Source: Elusimicrobiota bacterium
GTDB lineage: Bacteria; Elusimicrobiota; Elusimicrobia; UBA1565; UBA9628
Direction: 5' to 3'
DNA: 64,000 bases
Assembly: GCA_028868375.1 (NCBI GenBank)
Contig: JAGWUP010000003.1
Coordinates: 124,001-188,000 of the forward strand
Below the pieces are notes generated by a model, which saw only the letters and a list, made by a program, of their open reading frames with translations, ran no database searches and was not told the DNA's origin. Shown here piece after piece: positions 63,138 to 64,000 of this stretch. Each line of letters starts with the position of its first letter. Positions within the stretch are counted from its first letter, which is position 1. Position numbers and translations under genes: made by a program.

Positions 63138-63985
63138 GGTCCGCGCTGAACAATTTTGCGCGCTTGCTCTGCGCCCTCGCCTTCTTGCTGCTCTGCGCGG
63201 GAGCCCTGGTCACCTCGACCGGTTCAAGTCTCTCGGTGCCGGACTGGCCGCTGTCCTACGGCAGCCTGCTGCCGCCCATGATCGGCGGGGTCGTCTTCGA
63301 GCACGGCCATCGCTTGATCGCCGGCGTCGTGGCCCTGCTGACCCTGACGCTGGCCGTCTGGCTGGCCCGCCGCGAGCCGCGGGCCTGGGTCCGCCGCATG
63401 GGCTACCTGGCCGCCGCGGCGATCTTGCTGCAGGCCCTTTTAGGCGGTCTCACCGTCCTGCTGCGCCTGCCGCCCGCCATCTCGATCGCCCATGCCTGCC
63501 TTGCCCAGGCCGTCTTCGCCCTCTTGGTCGCCATCGCCCAGGCCACCTCCCCCTGGTACGCCGCCACGGCAGCCACGACCGCCGCGGCCGCCGCGCTGGC
63601 GAAGCTATGGAGGCTCGGCGTTCTCGCCATCCTGGCCGTTTTCCTGCAAATCTTCTGGGGAGCCCTGCTGCGCCACACCGGGACCGGCCTGGGGCTGCAC
63701 CTGGCCTGGGCCCTGGTGGTCTTTTTCGCCGTCATGGCGGCCGCCGCGCGCGGAGCCTCGGCGGCCAGCCCGGACAACGGCCTCTACGCCCCTTCCCTGC
63801 TGCTTGGAGGCTTGATCGTCGTCCAAATCTTCCTCGGCTTCGCCGCGCTCAAGGCGCGTTTCTCGCCCGACTACGCTTCCGGCTTCTCGGGGGCGGCCGT
63901 CGTCACCGCGGTCCATCTCGCCATGGGCTCTTTGATCCTGGCGACCGCGGTGGTCTGGAGCCTGCGCGCCCGGCGCTACCGTTAG
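63134..63985 (+). CDS. ctaA: Haem A synthase (COX15/CtaA)
   Basis: A 283-residue, eight-helix inner-membrane protein that oxidises haem O to haem A for the oxidase encoded upstream. Family features: VTSTGSSLSVPDWPLSYG after helix 1, the EHGHR motif, AISIAHACLAQ, GALLRHTGTGLGLHLAWA and TAVHLAMGSLILAT, giving the paired His of both haem sites. The start is GTG at 63134, overlapping the preceding stop (GTGA). Confidence 0.93.
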   Translation: MRSALNNFARLLCALAFLLLCAGALVTSTGSSLSVPDWPLSYGSLLPPMIGGVVFEHGHRLIAGVVALLTLTLAVWLARREPRAWVRRMGYLAAAAILLQALLGGLTVLLRLPPAISIAHACLAQAVFALLVAIAQATSPWYAATAATTAAAAALAKLWRLGVLAILAVFLQIFWGALLRHTGTGLGLHLAWALVVFFAVMAAAARGASAASPDNGLYAPSLLLGGLIVVQIFLGFAALKARFSPDYASGFSGAAVVTAVHLAMGSLILATAVVWSLRARRYR

Positions 63986-63987
63986 CA

Positions 63988-64000
63988 ATGCTCAACGATT
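63988..64000 (+). CDS. First codons of the next gene (truncated by the window)
   Basis: ATG at 63988 lies 2 bp after the ctaA stop and is followed by three full codons (Leu-Asn-Asp) before the window ends. From context, ctaB (haem O synthase) would be a natural neighbour, but nothing in these bases shows it. Confidence 0.3.

Overview
The window is GC-rich, densely packed chromosomal DNA from a Gram-negative (diderm) bacterium. The diderm call rests on a type IV pilus secretin and assembly genes, LpoB/LPP20-type lipoproteins, an AsmA-like protein and OmpA-like domains. It also carries hopanoid genes and an A-type haem-copper oxidase. There is no rRNA or other firm taxonomic marker. The pilin style and the overall gene mix remind me of GC-rich Elusimicrobiota or a related uncultured phylum, but that is a low-confidence inference. 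Genes are commonly joined by 1-4 base stop/start overlaps (ATGA, GTGA, TGATG), and GTG and TTG starts are frequent.

Layout. 1-9.4 kb: end of a TPR gene, feoAB (ferrous iron uptake), a HhH-GPD DNA glycosylase, a gamma-carbonic-anhydrase-like protein, nadB, uvrA, a single-domain response regulator and an exported gluzincin peptidase. 9.5-13.8 kb: hopanoid side-chain genes hpnJ, hpnI, hpnL (+) facing hpnK (-). 13.8-25.4 kb: a type IV pilus block on the minus strand (OmpA-like protein, pilM-N fusion, pilO, pilP, secretin, pilB, pilC, major pilin, three minor pilins) whose last cistron is hpnK. 25.5-28.1 kb: a Wzy/O-antigen-ligase-like protein with C-terminal TPRs. 28.1-30.7 kb: tRNA-Thr(CGT), an amino-acid permease and a TauE-type permease. 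30.7-34.1 kb: an ABC exporter operon. 34.2-35.5 kb: a lipoprotein and an exported protein. 35.6-44.6 kb: a second hopanoid operon, shc-hpnH-hpnA-hpnG-ispA-dxs-ispH plus a small zinc-ribbon gene; it joins isoprenoid precursor supply (dxs, ispH, ispA) to cyclisation (shc) and adenosylhopane/ribosylhopane formation (hpnH, hpnG). 44.6-45.75 kb: a RAYT-type Y1 transposase module bounded by 35-bp inverted repeats, holding a 272-bp structured palindromic element. 45.7-56.1 kb: orn, an exported ATP-grasp-like protein, an LPP20-LpoB-COG3014-LPP20 envelope operon, an AsmA-like protein and a diphthine-ammonia-ligase-like ATPase. 56.15-56.42 kb: a second copy of the palindromic element. 56.4-59.0 kb: a BT1-like transporter and tatC / cytidylyltransferase / tatA. 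59.2 kb to the end: coxB, coxA, coxC, coxD, two small membrane proteins, ctaA and the first codons of the next gene.

Three things stand out. (1) The two roughly 270-bp elements at 45431-45702 and 56153-56424 share a conserved scaffold, but their stems differ between copies and remain self-complementary within each copy; I cannot assign them to a described family. (2) Many first-of-operon genes have a sigma70-like -10 box only 6-9 bp before the start codon, which points to widespread leaderless mRNAs, while internal and some other genes have Shine-Dalgarno sites. (3) hpnK is translationally coupled to the pilus operon. All functions are read from motifs and remembered family features; no database search was run.
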